A DNA stretch of 38,533 nucleotides, taken from DATLXU01 sp035575515 (GTDB taxonomy: Bacteria > Acidobacteriota > Blastocatellia > UBA7656). A program made the translations under genes and the position numbers. This document shows positions 8,161 through 16,774 of this stretch, piece after piece. The DNA is taken from the NCBI GenBank assembly GCA_035575515.1, contig DATLXU010000023.1, forward strand, positions 1 through 38,533. Direction: 5' to 3'. Position 1 is the stretch's first letter. The number at the start of each line of letters is the position of its first letter. The notes beneath the pieces are model-generated. The model saw only the letters and a list, made by a program, of their open reading frames with translations, was not told the DNA's origin and ran no database searches.

Positions 8161-8967
8161 TCATATAACAAATTCTGCATTCGTTTCCGCGTTCGTTATG
8201 GCGTTGTAATAATCAACCACCTCTCCTGCAGGTCCAATCCGCTCTATACGGCCATTCTTAAATAGAATGGCGTGTTGGCAAAGCTGCGCGATGAGGCCAA
8301 GCCCATGAGTAACAAACAAAACGGTTCTTCCGCTTTTCGTCACGTCATCCATCTTGCCCAGACATTTCTTCTGAAAGCTGGCGTCGCCGACCGCAAGCAC
8401 TTCATCAACAATCAGAATGTCGGGATTCAAATGCGCCGCCACAGCAAACGCGAGCCGCACATACATCCCGCTTGAGTAATGCTTCACGGGCGTGTCTATG
8501 AACTTCTCTATCTCGGCAAAAGCGACTATCTTATCGAAACGGCTCTCTATCTCGCGCCGCCTCATCCCTAAAACGGCGCCGTTGAGATAGACATTCTCTC
8601 TGCCGCTCAAATCCGGGTGAAAGCCCGTGCCCACTTCGAGCAGGCTCGCGACGCGCCCGTACAGCTCGGCCCGCCCGCTCGTCGGCTCTATGATGCGCGA
8701 CAGCACCTTCAGCAGCGTCGACTTGCCCGCGCCGTTCGGCCCGATTATCCCCATAACCTCGCCCGGCATCACCTCGAAGCTCACATCCTTGAGCGCCCAT
8801 ATCGTTGAATTATTCTCCGAGCGCGACTGCCGCGTGAATCTTTTGAACGGCCACTGGACCGCGCCAGCAATCGTCTCGCGCAGCGTGTCATAACGCACCG
8901 AAGGCCGCTCGCCCGGCGTTATGTGAAACCGCTTGCTCAAGTTTTGAACTTTGATGATTGGTTTCAT
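8161..8967 (-). CDS. wzt: Polysaccharide/O-antigen ABC exporter, ATP-binding subunit (Wzt/TagH-like)
   Basis: ATPase that powers export of lipid-linked polysaccharide across the inner membrane together with the permease encoded just upstream. In 268 residues: Walker A GPNGAGKST (about 76-84), a Q-loop region, EVGTGFHPDLSGRENVYLNG which is characteristic of the Wzt/KpsT/TagH group, signature YSSGMYVRL (164-172), Walker B ILIVDE (184-189) and the switch His (221) in VTHG. The start is the ATG at 8967, 7 bases after the permease stop; a longer frame from 9033 would run into the permease gene. The C-terminal carbohydrate-binding domain of O9a-type Wzt proteins is absent, so this is the short type that does not need a capped substrate. 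Confidence 0.92.
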   Translation of the reverse strand: MKPIIKVQNLSKRFHITPGERPSVRYDTLRETIAGAVQWPFKRFTRQSRSENNSTIWALKDVSFEVMPGEVMGIIGPNGAGKSTLLKVLSRIIEPTSGRAELYGRVASLLEVGTGFHPDLSGRENVYLNGAVLGMRRREIESRFDKIVAFAEIEKFIDTPVKHYSSGMYVRLAFAVAAHLNPDILIVDEVLAVGDASFQKKCLGKMDDVTKSGRTVLFVTHGLGLIAQLCQHAILFKNGRIERIGPAGEVVDYYNAITNAETNAEFVI

Positions 8968-8974
8968 GTGCGTG

Positions 8975-9841
8975 CTAAATGAACTCTGCGAAATATCTCT
9001 CCATCCGCCTGAACGTGTAGGCCGAAAAGACAAGCATCGCTAAAGTGAAAGCGGTCGAATATCCCAGTATCGCCCAATCAAACTCTCTGCCAAAAAGCGC
9101 GGCGCGGAAGCCCTCGACGATCCCTGTCACAGGGTTGAGCGCCATCAACCACCGCCACTCTTCGGGCACGAGGCTCGATGGATAAAGTATCGGCGACGTG
9201 AACATCCACACCTGAATCAGAAACGGCAGCGCGTACCTGACATCACGGTACTTGACGTTGAGCGCCGAAAGCCAAACCGACATTGCGAGCGCAAATAATG
9301 TAGTCAGCGCAACCAGCGGCACAAGCATCAGGTAACTTGCCGTGACCGGAATCTGATAGTAGATCAAAAGTCCCACGAGCAGCGCCGAAGCAATAGCAAA
9401 ATCAACGAGGCCCGCGCCCACGGCAGCAGCCGGTATTATCACTCGTGGAAAATAGACCTTCGTAATCAGGTTCGTGTTGCTCACGAGGCTGTTAGCCCCG
9501 CTCATGACGGCGTTTGAAAAGTATGTCCACACGGTCAGCCCTGTGTAAAAAAATATCGCGTGCGGCACGCCTTCCGTCTCCATGCGCGCGAGCCTGCCGA
9601 AAAAGTATGTGAAGATGAGCATCAGCACGAGCGGCTGAATGATCGCCCATGCCGCGCCCAGAATCGTCTGCTTGTAGCGCACCTTGATGTCACGCCACAT
9701 TAGAAAATAGAGCAGCTCGTGATAAGCCCAAAGATCGCGGAGGTTGAGCGGCATCCAGAATTTGCTCGGCTCAATCGTAACGACAGGCTTATCCGGCAAG
9801 CTGTAGAAGTAATCCTGAGAACTGCCTGTTGATTGCATCAT
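8975..9841 (-). CDS. wzm: Polysaccharide/O-antigen ABC exporter, permease (Wzm-like ABC-2 family)
   Basis: Inner-membrane subunit of the exporter, 288 residues with about six hydrophobic helices. Family features: the amphipathic lead-in LWAYHELLYFLMWRDIKVRYKQTILGAAWAIIQPL, the FFYTGLTVWTYFSNAV helix, SLVSNTNLITKVYFPR (conserved coupling region), LNVKYRDVRYALPFLIQVWMFTSPILYP and the LNPVTGIVEGFR loop before the last helix. Two adjacent ATGs begin the gene at 9841. The ATPase gene follows after 7 bases, so the pair is an operon. The substrate is inferred to be the glycan made by the neighbouring glycosyltransferases and Gmd. Confidence 0.93.
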   Translation of the reverse strand: MMQSTGSSQDYFYSLPDKPVVTIEPSKFWMPLNLRDLWAYHELLYFLMWRDIKVRYKQTILGAAWAIIQPLVLMLIFTYFFGRLARMETEGVPHAIFFYTGLTVWTYFSNAVMSGANSLVSNTNLITKVYFPRVIIPAAAVGAGLVDFAIASALLVGLLIYYQIPVTASYLMLVPLVALTTLFALAMSVWLSALNVKYRDVRYALPFLIQVWMFTSPILYPSSLVPEEWRWLMALNPVTGIVEGFRAALFGREFDWAILGYSTAFTLAMLVFSAYTFRRMERYFAEFI

Positions 9842-9917
9842 TAATTTGCTCTTTATAGTAAGGTGGCAACCTAGAACTTATTTTATACCTGAGTCGCTCG
9901 TCAACCTAATTCCCCCC

Positions 9918-11987
9918 TCACCGCCTTCCGCACTTTTGCTCCAGCCCCGCATATGAACTCTCAATAGCTTTTCTCTGTTCTGCGTTCACAGCAGCAGACC
10001 GGGCAACTGTCAGGTAAGCTCTCGCCTTCTGGCAATCGCCGTTGTTGAGATAAATCTGCCCAAGCCTGTGGTTCGCGTTAAAGTCATTCGGGTCAATAGC
10101 GATGATCCTTTCAAGATACGGCAGAGCCTCGTCGTATCTCTTTTGCAGAATCAACTGGTAAGTCAGGTTATCGAGCGCCTGAAGGCTGCGCGGGGTTGCG
10201 GCTATTTGAGTCTTTAACACTTCGATCTGTTTTTCAGGATCGCTGGCGTACATCTCCGCAAGTATCTTGTAAGGCTGCGGCTCGCCGGGAGCCATCGCTA
10301 TAGCCTGCTTCAAAAGCTGCTCCGCTTCAGCGCGCTCATCCTGATGAATCTTCGTCAGCGCAAGCGCCGTGAGCATCTGCCAGCGGTACGAGCGATAATA
10401 CTGTTGAGCCGGAGTGCTTATCTGAGGCTCAGGCAGCGCCATCGCTTTCTCGATAAGCCCTTCAACCTCGCGCGCGCCTTCCTTGCTTTGCATCAAGGAC
10501 GCAAGGCCCAGATAAGCGTTGCCGTAAGACGGATCAAGCTCTATGCACTTTCTGAAGAGCGCAATCGCTTTGTTCGGATTGCTCTCGCTGCACAGGCTCG
10601 CGAGATTTCCAGCGGCCCGTATGGAATTGGGCGCTTCACGATAATTCGTCTCCCAGACCGTTAGCTCGTCTTTCCAATCAGGATTGCGCATTACGGTCAT
10701 CACTGCGAAGACGACGACGGCGGCGGCCGCTGCGCCGTAAGCAATTTTTTTGTGAAGCTCGCTGCGAGTCGAAATCTTTTTCGCAACCAGCGCCACAAAC
10801 AACCCGAAGCTCATCAGCGGCAAATAGAGGTAATGATCTGCGAGCAGCTCATGATGCGGGATGATCTGACTGACCGGAAGCAGCAGTATGAAGTAAGAAA
10901 AGATTGCAAAGCTCATAAGGCGGTCGCGCCTGAGCAGCAGAAAGCCAGCCGTAATTGTCGAGCCGACAGCGAGGATTGATAAGACAACGCGCAAATCTAA
11001 AATCGTCGTCGCAACCTCGAACGCGCCGAGATATTGAATGACGGGCGTCGGAAAGATTAACTGCTTCAAGTACCACGCGTGAACGCAGATGGCCGTTAGC
11101 AGGTTCGTGTAAAAGCTGCCACCCCAGTAGATGAAGTTTCTGGCGTTCGCCAGAGTGGAGCCGCCTCTGACGAATACCATATACCAGCCGTAGGCCGCGA
11201 CGGCTGCGGCAAGCAGCAGGTAGAGCCAGCGGTCTTTCTTCAAAGCCGCGACGGCTGCCTTAAGCGTTTGCTTCCACCACGAGCCGTCCGCCTTGCCCCA
11301 CGCTTCGCAAAAGCTCCACGCGAAAATGAACAGTGGCAGGCTCACGGCCATCTCTTTCGACATAAGGCTCAAAACCCAGAAGGCGATAAACAACAGGAAG
11401 AGAATCTTTGATCGCTTCTCGTGATAATGCAGGTAGCAAAAGAAACTCGATAGATAAAAGAGGCTGAAGAGCACGTCGCGGCGGCCCGAAATGTAAGTCA
11501 CCGAGTCGGGCTGCATCGGATGAATCGCAAAGATCAAAGCCGCAAGAGCGCCGAGCAGGACTTCGCCCGTCATTTTACGAATTAAGAAAAAGACCAGCAG
11601 GACGTTCGCGCCGTGAATCAATATGTTCGTCAAATGAAAGCCGAAAGCGCGCCGCCCCCACAACCAGAAGTCCATCGCGTGTGTCACGTCCCTGAGCGGG
11701 CGATAAGATGCTGTGAGAAGATGAGGGATGTTTGCCACATTGCGCAGCGTCGGATTGCCTAGCACTATCGCGTCGTCGTCAAACACAAACCCGTTGCCCA
11801 GAGCATTCGCGTAACAGGCGGCTACTACAAGCACGAGCAGCCCCGCGGCGATGGCGACTGAATGCTTCTGCCAGCGCGGCGCAGGCTTTTGTTTCTGCTT
11901 TGTGCCTGACGCGGTCTCCATTTTCGGCTTCACGCCAGCGGCTTGCGGCCTGCTCTTTTGCTTTCTCGTAGTGCTTATGGCGTTCAC
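9918..11987 (-). CDS. GT-C membrane protein with C-terminal TPR repeats (TMTC-like, putative O-glycosyltransferase)
   Basis: A 689-residue integral membrane protein. After a basic N-terminal tail (1-40) it has about ten transmembrane segments to about residue 430, then a soluble TPR domain (about 455-685). The first periplasmic loop carries GNGFVFDDDAIV (acidic residues about 70-72), the catalytic-loop pattern of GT-C enzymes using polyprenyl-phosphate sugars. HPMQPDSVTYISGRRD and MSKEMAVSLPL are the conserved loops of the TMTC/PMT-like group. TPR helices such as ALFRKCIELDPSYGNAYLGLASL and YLERIIAIDPNDFNANHRLGQIY are clear. The start is a GTG at 11987; its GAGG is nearly adjacent, so an internal start is possible. 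The donor could be a polyprenyl-phosphate sugar made by the divergent GT2 gene at 12162. Protein glycosylation is inferred, not shown. Confidence 0.8.
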   Translation of the reverse strand: MNAISTTRKQKSRPQAAGVKPKMETASGTKQKQKPAPRWQKHSVAIAAGLLVLVVAACYANALGNGFVFDDDAIVLGNPTLRNVANIPHLLTASYRPLRDVTHAMDFWLWGRRAFGFHLTNILIHGANVLLVFFLIRKMTGEVLLGALAALIFAIHPMQPDSVTYISGRRDVLFSLFYLSSFFCYLHYHEKRSKILFLLFIAFWVLSLMSKEMAVSLPLFIFAWSFCEAWGKADGSWWKQTLKAAVAALKKDRWLYLLLAAAVAAYGWYMVFVRGGSTLANARNFIYWGGSFYTNLLTAICVHAWYLKQLIFPTPVIQYLGAFEVATTILDLRVVLSILAVGSTITAGFLLLRRDRLMSFAIFSYFILLLPVSQIIPHHELLADHYLYLPLMSFGLFVALVAKKISTRSELHKKIAYGAAAAAVVVFAVMTVMRNPDWKDELTVWETNYREAPNSIRAAGNLASLCSESNPNKAIALFRKCIELDPSYGNAYLGLASLMQSKEGAREVEGLIEKAMALPEPQISTPAQQYYRSYRWQMLTALALTKIHQDERAEAEQLLKQAIAMAPGEPQPYKILAEMYASDPEKQIEVLKTQIAATPRSLQALDNLTYQLILQKRYDEALPYLERIIAIDPNDFNANHRLGQIYLNNGDCQKARAYLTVARSAAVNAEQRKAIESSYAGLEQKCGRR

Positions 11988-12088
11988 CTCGTGAGCTTGT
12001 GGAGATATATCTGCGCAATCGGGCCAAGATCGGGACGTGACTGCGCGGGCGATAAACTCCTCAATAACGCAGAATCAAAAATATCAGT

Positions 12089-12116
12089 TTGTAATGAGCC
12101 GTTAAGCCGGTATATT
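12089..12116 (+). promoter_or_regulatory. Possible promoter of the GT2-GT4 operon
   Basis: TTGTAA (12089-12094) and TATATT (12111-12116) are 16 bases apart in the gap between the divergent genes at 11987 and 12162. The -10 matches well and the -35 only partly. Consensus reading only. Confidence 0.3.
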
Positions 12117-12161
12117 TTATGCGAGCGCAAACCGGGCGCGCAACTCGAAGCCAAAATCGCA

Positions 12162-13199
12162 ATGAAGAGAGAATCCGGCAAATCATCAACATTTGATACG
12201 ACTGCGATCTCCGTCGTCATAGCCGTCTATAACGAGATCGCCTCGCTCGATGAGCTGTGCCAGCGGCTCAGCGTCGTGCTCGATGATTTCGCCGACGACT
12301 ACGAGATAATCTTTGTTGACGACGGCAGCACGGACCGCTCAATCGAAAAGCTCAAAGAGCTTCGGGCAATTAATCCGCGAGTGCGCTACATTCGCTTTCG
12401 CAGGAACTTCGGCAAGTCGGCTGCGCTTGCGGCAGGGTTCCGCATGGCGCGTTATCCCATCATCGTCACGATGGACGGCGACCTTCAGGACGTGCCGGAG
12501 CAGTTGCCGCTGCTCGTCAAAAAACTGGAAGAGGAAGATTACGACCTCGTCTCAGGCTGGCGACATAAGCGGCAGGACAAATTAACCAAGCGAATCGCAT
12601 CGAAGATTTATAACGGCGTCACATCCGCGCTCACAGGTGTTCGCCTGCACGACATCAACTGCGGCTTCAAAGCCTATCGCCGCGAGGTTCTCGACGAGGT
12701 GAAAGTTTACGGCGAGCGACACCGCTACATTCCCGTGCTTGCAAGCTATCGCGGGTTTCGATTGAGCGAAGTGCAGATAGAGCACGCGCCGCGAGCGCAC
12801 GGCAGGTCGCGCTACGGGCTTGAGCGAATACTCGGCGGCCTGTTCAGCCTGTTGACCGTTATCTTGATGACGCGCTACACGAACAAGCCGCTACACTTTT
12901 TCGGCGTGATGGGGCTGGCGCTCGCAGGCGCAGGCTCTGCGATTGATTTATACCTGATAGCAATGCGGCTGCTTTTCAACGAGTGGCTGTCGAATCGCCC
13001 GCTGCTGATAATAGGAACGCTGCTCATAATCGTCGGCGTTCAATTCATCCTGTTCGGATTGCTCGCGGAGATGATAGCTTTTTCCTACCGGCGCGAGAGC
13101 GATTACTCGATAGTCGAAACGAGCGATGATGAAGAAGTAATTAAGCTGAACACGGACGAGCGCGCGGTAAGAATCGGCAAAGGGAAAGTCTCTGAATGA
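12162..13199 (+). CDS. Membrane-anchored GT2 glycosyltransferase, polyprenyl-phosphate type (DPM1/GtrB-like)
   Basis: Likely transfers a sugar from a nucleotide donor to polyprenyl phosphate at the cytoplasmic face. In 345 residues: SVVIAVYNE (about 17-25), FVDDGSTD (51-58), the FRRNFGKSAALAAGF motif typical of the DPM1/GtrB/ArnC group, the metal-binding DGD in VTMDGDLQDVPE (105-107), SGWRHKRQD and HDINCGFKAYRREV. Two transmembrane helices follow (about 240-262 and 285-310), again typical. A longer frame opens at 11943, but its N-terminal 73 codons overlap the divergent gene and look non-coding. The ATG at 12162 has no strong Shine-Dalgarno. It overlaps the next gene by the ATGA at 13196-13199. 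It could supply the donor for the GT-C protein encoded opposite it. Confidence 0.9.
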   Translation: MKRESGKSSTFDTTAISVVIAVYNEIASLDELCQRLSVVLDDFADDYEIIFVDDGSTDRSIEKLKELRAINPRVRYIRFRRNFGKSAALAAGFRMARYPIIVTMDGDLQDVPEQLPLLVKKLEEEDYDLVSGWRHKRQDKLTKRIASKIYNGVTSALTGVRLHDINCGFKAYRREVLDEVKVYGERHRYIPVLASYRGFRLSEVQIEHAPRAHGRSRYGLERILGGLFSLLTVILMTRYTNKPLHFFGVMGLALAGAGSAIDLYLIAMRLLFNEWLSNRPLLIIGTLLIIVGVQFILFGLLAEMIAFSYRRESDYSIVETSDDEEVIKLNTDERAVRIGKGKVSE

Positions 13200-14326
13200 A
13201 GGTCTCGATCATCGGCCCGGCCTACCCGCTTCGCGGCGGCATCGCTCATCACGTTTACTGGCTCAGTCAGCAACTCGCCGCGCGCGGCCATCAAACGCAG
13301 GTAATCTCTTTTCGCAAGCTCTATCCTTCGATACTTTTTCCCGGCACAACCGAAATAGACGCGAGCCGATTAAAGCTCGACGCCGGAGCGAAAGCGATTC
13401 TCACGCCGCTCAACCCCGCAACGTGGCTGGGGGCGATTGAAGAAGTCAAAACGTTCGCGCCCGACATCGTAGTGTTTGAGTGGTGGCAACCATTTTTCGG
13501 ATTGATAACCGGTACGCTCGCGCGCTCGTTTCAAAGGGCGGGTCTCAAATGCGTTATCGAGTGCCACAACATCGTCCCGCACGAAGGGTTTCCCGTTGAC
13601 CGCTGGCTTTCAAAGTTTGCGTTCTCGCCCGTTGATTATTTCATCACTCACTCGAAGAAAGACGAGCAGGAATTGCAAACAATCGCGCCCGGCAAAAAAA
13701 CTTTTGTCTCGCCGCTTCCGACGCTTGAAGAATTTTCCGGCTCAAGCACGCGGGCGCGCGACGGGCGAACGATTCTTTTTTTCGGCAAGGTGCGCAAGTA
13801 CAAAGGTCTGGGCGTGCTGCTTCGAGCCATGCCGCGAGTGCTTGAGCGAATCGAATGCGAGCTTTTGATTGTCGGTGAGTTTTACGAGCCTGTCGAAAAG
13901 TATCAAAAGATGATTCGCGAGCTTGGCATCGAGCGAAGCGTGCGCATCGAAAACCGCTACGTGCCGAACGAAGAAGTGCCCGGCGTGTTCGACAGGGCTG
14001 ACGTTCTGGTGTTGCCCTACGTTAACGCGAGCCAGAGCGGAGTTGCAAGAATCGCGCTGTCGAATGCTTTGCCGATAATCGCTTCCCGTAGCGGCGGGCT
14101 GTCTGAAGTCGTGATTGAGGACTTCAATGGCCTGTTATTTCCGACAGAAGATTCCGGCGCGCTCGCAGATAAGATCCTCTCTTATTTCACGAATGGGCTT
14201 GGGCCGGTCTTTGCGAACAACCTGCGCGCTTCAGCAGTTGATAATTCTAACTGCCGCATCATTGGGTTCATTGAATCAATAATGCTCGGCAGCTTATCGG
14301 GCAATCACATTTCCATTCATTCGTAG
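13196..14326 (+). CDS. GT4-family glycosyltransferase
   Basis: Retaining glycosyltransferase with the GT-B fold, 376 residues, cytosolic and acting on a membrane-linked glycan. The N-terminal acceptor domain starts KVSIIGPAYPLRGGIAHHVYWL with the conserved Gly-rich loop. The C-terminal nucleotide-sugar domain carries ILFFGKVRKYKGLGVLLRAM, ELLIVGEFYEP, RYVPNEEVPGVFDRADVLVLPY and the donor-binding stretch SQSGVARIALSNALPIIASRSGGLSEVV with NGLLF after it. It is translationally coupled to the GT2 gene before it through a 4-base overlap and ends 1 base from a convergent gene. Donor and acceptor cannot be deduced. Confidence 0.92.
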   Translation: MKVSIIGPAYPLRGGIAHHVYWLSQQLAARGHQTQVISFRKLYPSILFPGTTEIDASRLKLDAGAKAILTPLNPATWLGAIEEVKTFAPDIVVFEWWQPFFGLITGTLARSFQRAGLKCVIECHNIVPHEGFPVDRWLSKFAFSPVDYFITHSKKDEQELQTIAPGKKTFVSPLPTLEEFSGSSTRARDGRTILFFGKVRKYKGLGVLLRAMPRVLERIECELLIVGEFYEPVEKYQKMIRELGIERSVRIENRYVPNEEVPGVFDRADVLVLPYVNASQSGVARIALSNALPIIASRSGGLSEVVIEDFNGLLFPTEDSGALADKILSYFTNGLGPVFANNLRASAVDNSNCRIIGFIESIMLGSLSGNHISIHS

Positions 14327-14327
14327 A

Positions 14328-15218
14328 TTAAAACTCGCTCGCCCTTTTCAGCGCGAATAGCCTTTCGGCAAATTCTTCGCGCCTTTTGTCCTGCGATTTT
14401 AATCGAGCTAAAAGCAGCTTGAGGGTTAACGCTGTTTTCATGGCGAGTCGAAACAGAAAGACCGAAGCGCGCCCGCGATGCTTTGAGAGAAACAGCATCT
14501 GGCTCGAATAAAAATGGCGCAGCATGTTCGTTCTGTCCTGCGAGCTTGACGCCGCCCCGCGATGGAAGACAGTTGCCGCCGATGAAAAACAGACCTTCCA
14601 GCCGCGCTCTTTCAGCCTGAAACAAAGGTCTTCGTCTTCCGAGTACATAAAGAACTGCTCGTCAAACAATCCAACTTCATCGAGCGCCGCGCGCCTCAGC
14701 ATCAAGCACGCGCCGTCTATCCATTCAACCGAGCAATCAAGATTATTATCTTCCGGCTTCGGGCGATAGGCCCTGCGCTTAAAGCCTAAAAGCTCAAGCG
14801 CCTGATTCAACGGCGTGAGGAAGTTCCTCGTGTTAATCATCTCCTCGCCTTCATCGTTGACTATCCTGCAACTCGCCGCCCCGCATCGTTCATCGAAGCG
14901 CATCGCGTCAAGTATTGCCTGCAAGGCATCAGTGTTGATTCGGGCGTCGCTGTTGAGCAATAAGATGAAAGGCGCAGTTGTTCTTCTTATAGCCTGATTG
15001 CAGGCCACACCGAACCCGATGTTTGTTGAATTGCGAACCGTGACGGCTTGAGGAAACGCTTCGCGAACGGCCTCGTAGCTGCCATCGCGTGAAGCATTGT
15101 CAACGACTATCAACTCAATCTCGGCTTCTCGCGAGCTTTCAATCACCGAAGCAAGACATTCGAGCAGCAAGGCTCTCGTGTTGTAGCTCACGACGACGAC
15201 AGCGATTTGAGGATTCAT
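14328..15218 (-). CDS. GT2 glycosyltransferase, rhamnosyltransferase-like (WbbL type)
   Basis: Inverting GT-A glycosyltransferase of 296 residues. The N-terminus VVVVSYNTRALLLECLASV, VDNASRDGS, the STNIGFGVACNQAI block and LLLNSDARI (DxR-type acidic motif, Asp91) are the marks of the rhamnosyltransferase-like GT2 subgroup. So are VEWIDGACLMLRRAALDEVGLFDEQFFMYSEDEDLCFRLKERGW and the following HRGAASS. There is no transmembrane domain; a basic helical tail ends the protein and may lie on the membrane. The start ATG at 15218 has only a weak ribosome binding site. It converges on the GT4 gene with a 1-base gap and is divergent from the next GT2 gene. Confidence 0.92.
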   Translation of the reverse strand: MNPQIAVVVVSYNTRALLLECLASVIESSREAEIELIVVDNASRDGSYEAVREAFPQAVTVRNSTNIGFGVACNQAIRRTTAPFILLLNSDARINTDALQAILDAMRFDERCGAASCRIVNDEGEEMINTRNFLTPLNQALELLGFKRRAYRPKPEDNNLDCSVEWIDGACLMLRRAALDEVGLFDEQFFMYSEDEDLCFRLKERGWKVCFSSAATVFHRGAASSSQDRTNMLRHFYSSQMLFLSKHRGRASVFLFRLAMKTALTLKLLLARLKSQDKRREEFAERLFALKRASEF

Positions 15219-15301
15219 CTCGCCAAGAAAGTATTGAAGCGAGGTGTGGCTGTCAACCTTGCTTACAGGCGAACTGAGCGGTTATATCTAACTTCTCAAC
15301 G

Positions 15302-16237
15302 ATGCCGACAAACTCAACATCCAACCAGCAGCCGGAGCCTGTTGTTTCAGTCATCGTGCCGTGCTACAACTCCGAGCAAACAATTCGCCAATGCCTCAAC
15401 GCAATAATCAACCAGCGCACCACGATACGATTCGACGTAACAGTTGTTGATAGCTCGACAGACAGCACGCCGCGAATAGTAAAAGAAGAATTCCCGACTG
15501 TAAGATTGATTCATCTCGAACGCCGCACGTTTGCCGGGCCTGCGCGCAACGTAGGCATTCGCGCAACGCGAGCGCCTTACTGTTTGATGATTGATTCGGA
15601 TTGCATCGCGCGGCCCGATTTGATCGAGCGAATGATTGCGCGCCATCGCGAAGATGAATACGCGGCAGTCGGCGGCTCGCTCCGCAGCGGAACGCGGGGG
15701 AGCCTGAGCGGGCTTGTAGGCTACCTCGCGGAGTTCAAAGAGTTCATGCCGACGACTCCTATGAGGATTGAAAAAGGCATCCCGACAGCGAACATCGCTT
15801 ATCGCCGCGACGCGCTGGAGCGATCGGGCGGCTTCGACCCCGAGATGGAATTGGCCGAAGACATTCTGCTCAACTGGAAGATTCATAGCGCGGGCGAGCG
15901 GATTCTGTTCGATCCGGCAATCGAGGTGACTCATTTGAATCGAACCGGGTGGCGAAATGTTTTGAGTTATCAGGTGCGGCTCGGAAGACTATCGGCAAAA
16001 GCGCGGCGGCGCGGCGGGCTGCCGGGGAAGTTCCTGTTAGATTTCCCCGCTATGATTCTGCTGATGCCGTTTGTGCGAACTATCAACGCCGCGAAATGGC
16101 TTGCGCGTTATGATAAAAAAATGTTCCGGACGTTCCTGTTGATATGGCCGATGTATTTACTTGCGATGGCGTTCTGGTCCTTCGGCTTTTTTCAAGAGGC
16201 AGAGGAAAGGTTCAGCTCTAATAAGCCTGACCAATAG
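15302..16237 (+). CDS. GT2 glycosyltransferase with C-terminal membrane segment
   Basis: GT-A fold glycosyltransferase of 311 residues: SVIVPCYNSEQTIRQCLNAI, VVDSSTDSTP, FAGPARNVGIRAT, the DSD metal site (Asp98-Asp100) in LMIDSDCIARPDL, and the acidic ELAEDILLNWKIH motif. The C-terminal 90 residues hold two hydrophobic stretches (FLLDFPAMILLMPFV and FLLIWPMYLLAMAFWSFGFF), so it is probably membrane bound. It begins 83 bases from the divergent GT2 gene; no Shine-Dalgarno is visible. A strong symmetrical hairpin follows its stop. Donor and acceptor unknown. Confidence 0.9.
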   Translation: MPTNSTSNQQPEPVVSVIVPCYNSEQTIRQCLNAIINQRTTIRFDVTVVDSSTDSTPRIVKEEFPTVRLIHLERRTFAGPARNVGIRATRAPYCLMIDSDCIARPDLIERMIARHREDEYAAVGGSLRSGTRGSLSGLVGYLAEFKEFMPTTPMRIEKGIPTANIAYRRDALERSGGFDPEMELAEDILLNWKIHSAGERILFDPAIEVTHLNRTGWRNVLSYQVRLGRLSAKARRRGGLPGKFLLDFPAMILLMPFVRTINAAKWLARYDKKMFRTFLLIWPMYLLAMAFWSFGFFQEAEERFSSNKPDQ

Positions 16238-16274
16238 CAAGGTTAAAAAAGAACCCGGCAACACGGTGAGAGTG

Positions 16275-16317
16275 AGAATTGCACTAAGACATAAACTCTG
16301 TGTCTTAGTGCAATTCT
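16275..16317. terminator. 17-bp perfect hairpin between convergent genes
   Basis: Bases 16275-16291 and 16301-16317 are exact inverted copies around a 9-nt loop. It lies between the convergent GT2 gene (stop 16237) and arsC (stop 16340) and would suit both. No U-tract follows. The right arm and the bases after it (TGACTCTGTGTGG) look like one of the short text-like intergenic repeats also seen at 26.7 kb. Confidence 0.5.
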
Positions 16318-16339
16318 TCGTGACTCTGTGTGGAAGAAA

Positions 16340-16774
16340 CTATTGAAGCTCTAACTCTTCAGCGATGAAAGCGCGCAACCGCTCGCTTAGCTCATCGCGC
16401 ACGCGGCGAAAGACCGCAAGCCTCGCGCTTTCGTCTCCACTCGCAGCCGCAGGATCGTCGACGCTCCAGTGAATCCGTTTCGTCTTGCCGGGAAACGCGG
16501 GGCAACTCTCTTTCGCGTTGTCGCATACCGTTATCACGTAATCGAACTCCTGCCCGACGAATTCATCAACAGACTTAGAGCGATGGCTTGAAATATCTAT
16601 GCCAATCTCATTCATCACACCGATAGCTTCCGGGCGGACGCGGCTCGGACTGGTCCCCGCGCTCGAAACTTCAAAGCGGTCGCCCGCCATAGCGCGCAAC
16701 AGCCCTTCAGCCATCTGGCTGCGCGCCGAATTGCCCGTGCATAAAATCAGGACCCGCTTACGATTTGACATCAT
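16340..16774 (-). CDS. arsC: Arsenate reductase, low-molecular-weight phosphatase type (ArsC)
   Basis: Cytosolic enzyme that reduces arsenate to arsenite with thiol cascade chemistry. From the first ATG at 16774 the P-loop ILCTGNSARSQMAEG gives the nucleophile Cys12 and its Arg (CX5R). Cys84 and Cys91 in VCDNAKESCP supply the further redox thiols of the thioredoxin-coupled class, and FPGKTKRIHWSVDDPA holds the catalytic Asp loop. At 144 residues the length is normal. The frame stays open to 16885, but the ATG at 16774 overlaps the arsM stop in an ATGA and this is the natural start. It is the last gene of the ars operon and supplies arsenite to both Acr3 (export) and ArsM (methylation). Confidence 0.95.
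   Translation of the reverse strand: MMSNRKRVLILCTGNSARSQMAEGLLRAMAGDRFEVSSAGTSPSRVRPEAIGVMNEIGIDISSHRSKSVDEFVGQEFDYVITVCDNAKESCPAFPGKTKRIHWSVDDPAAASGDESARLAVFRRVRDELSERLRAFIAEELELQ

Noticed and set aside
11943..12161. N-terminal extension of the GT2 gene at 12162
   Set aside because: The 73 extra codons overlap the divergent gene, carry no family motif, and homologues start close to the SVVIAVYNE strand.
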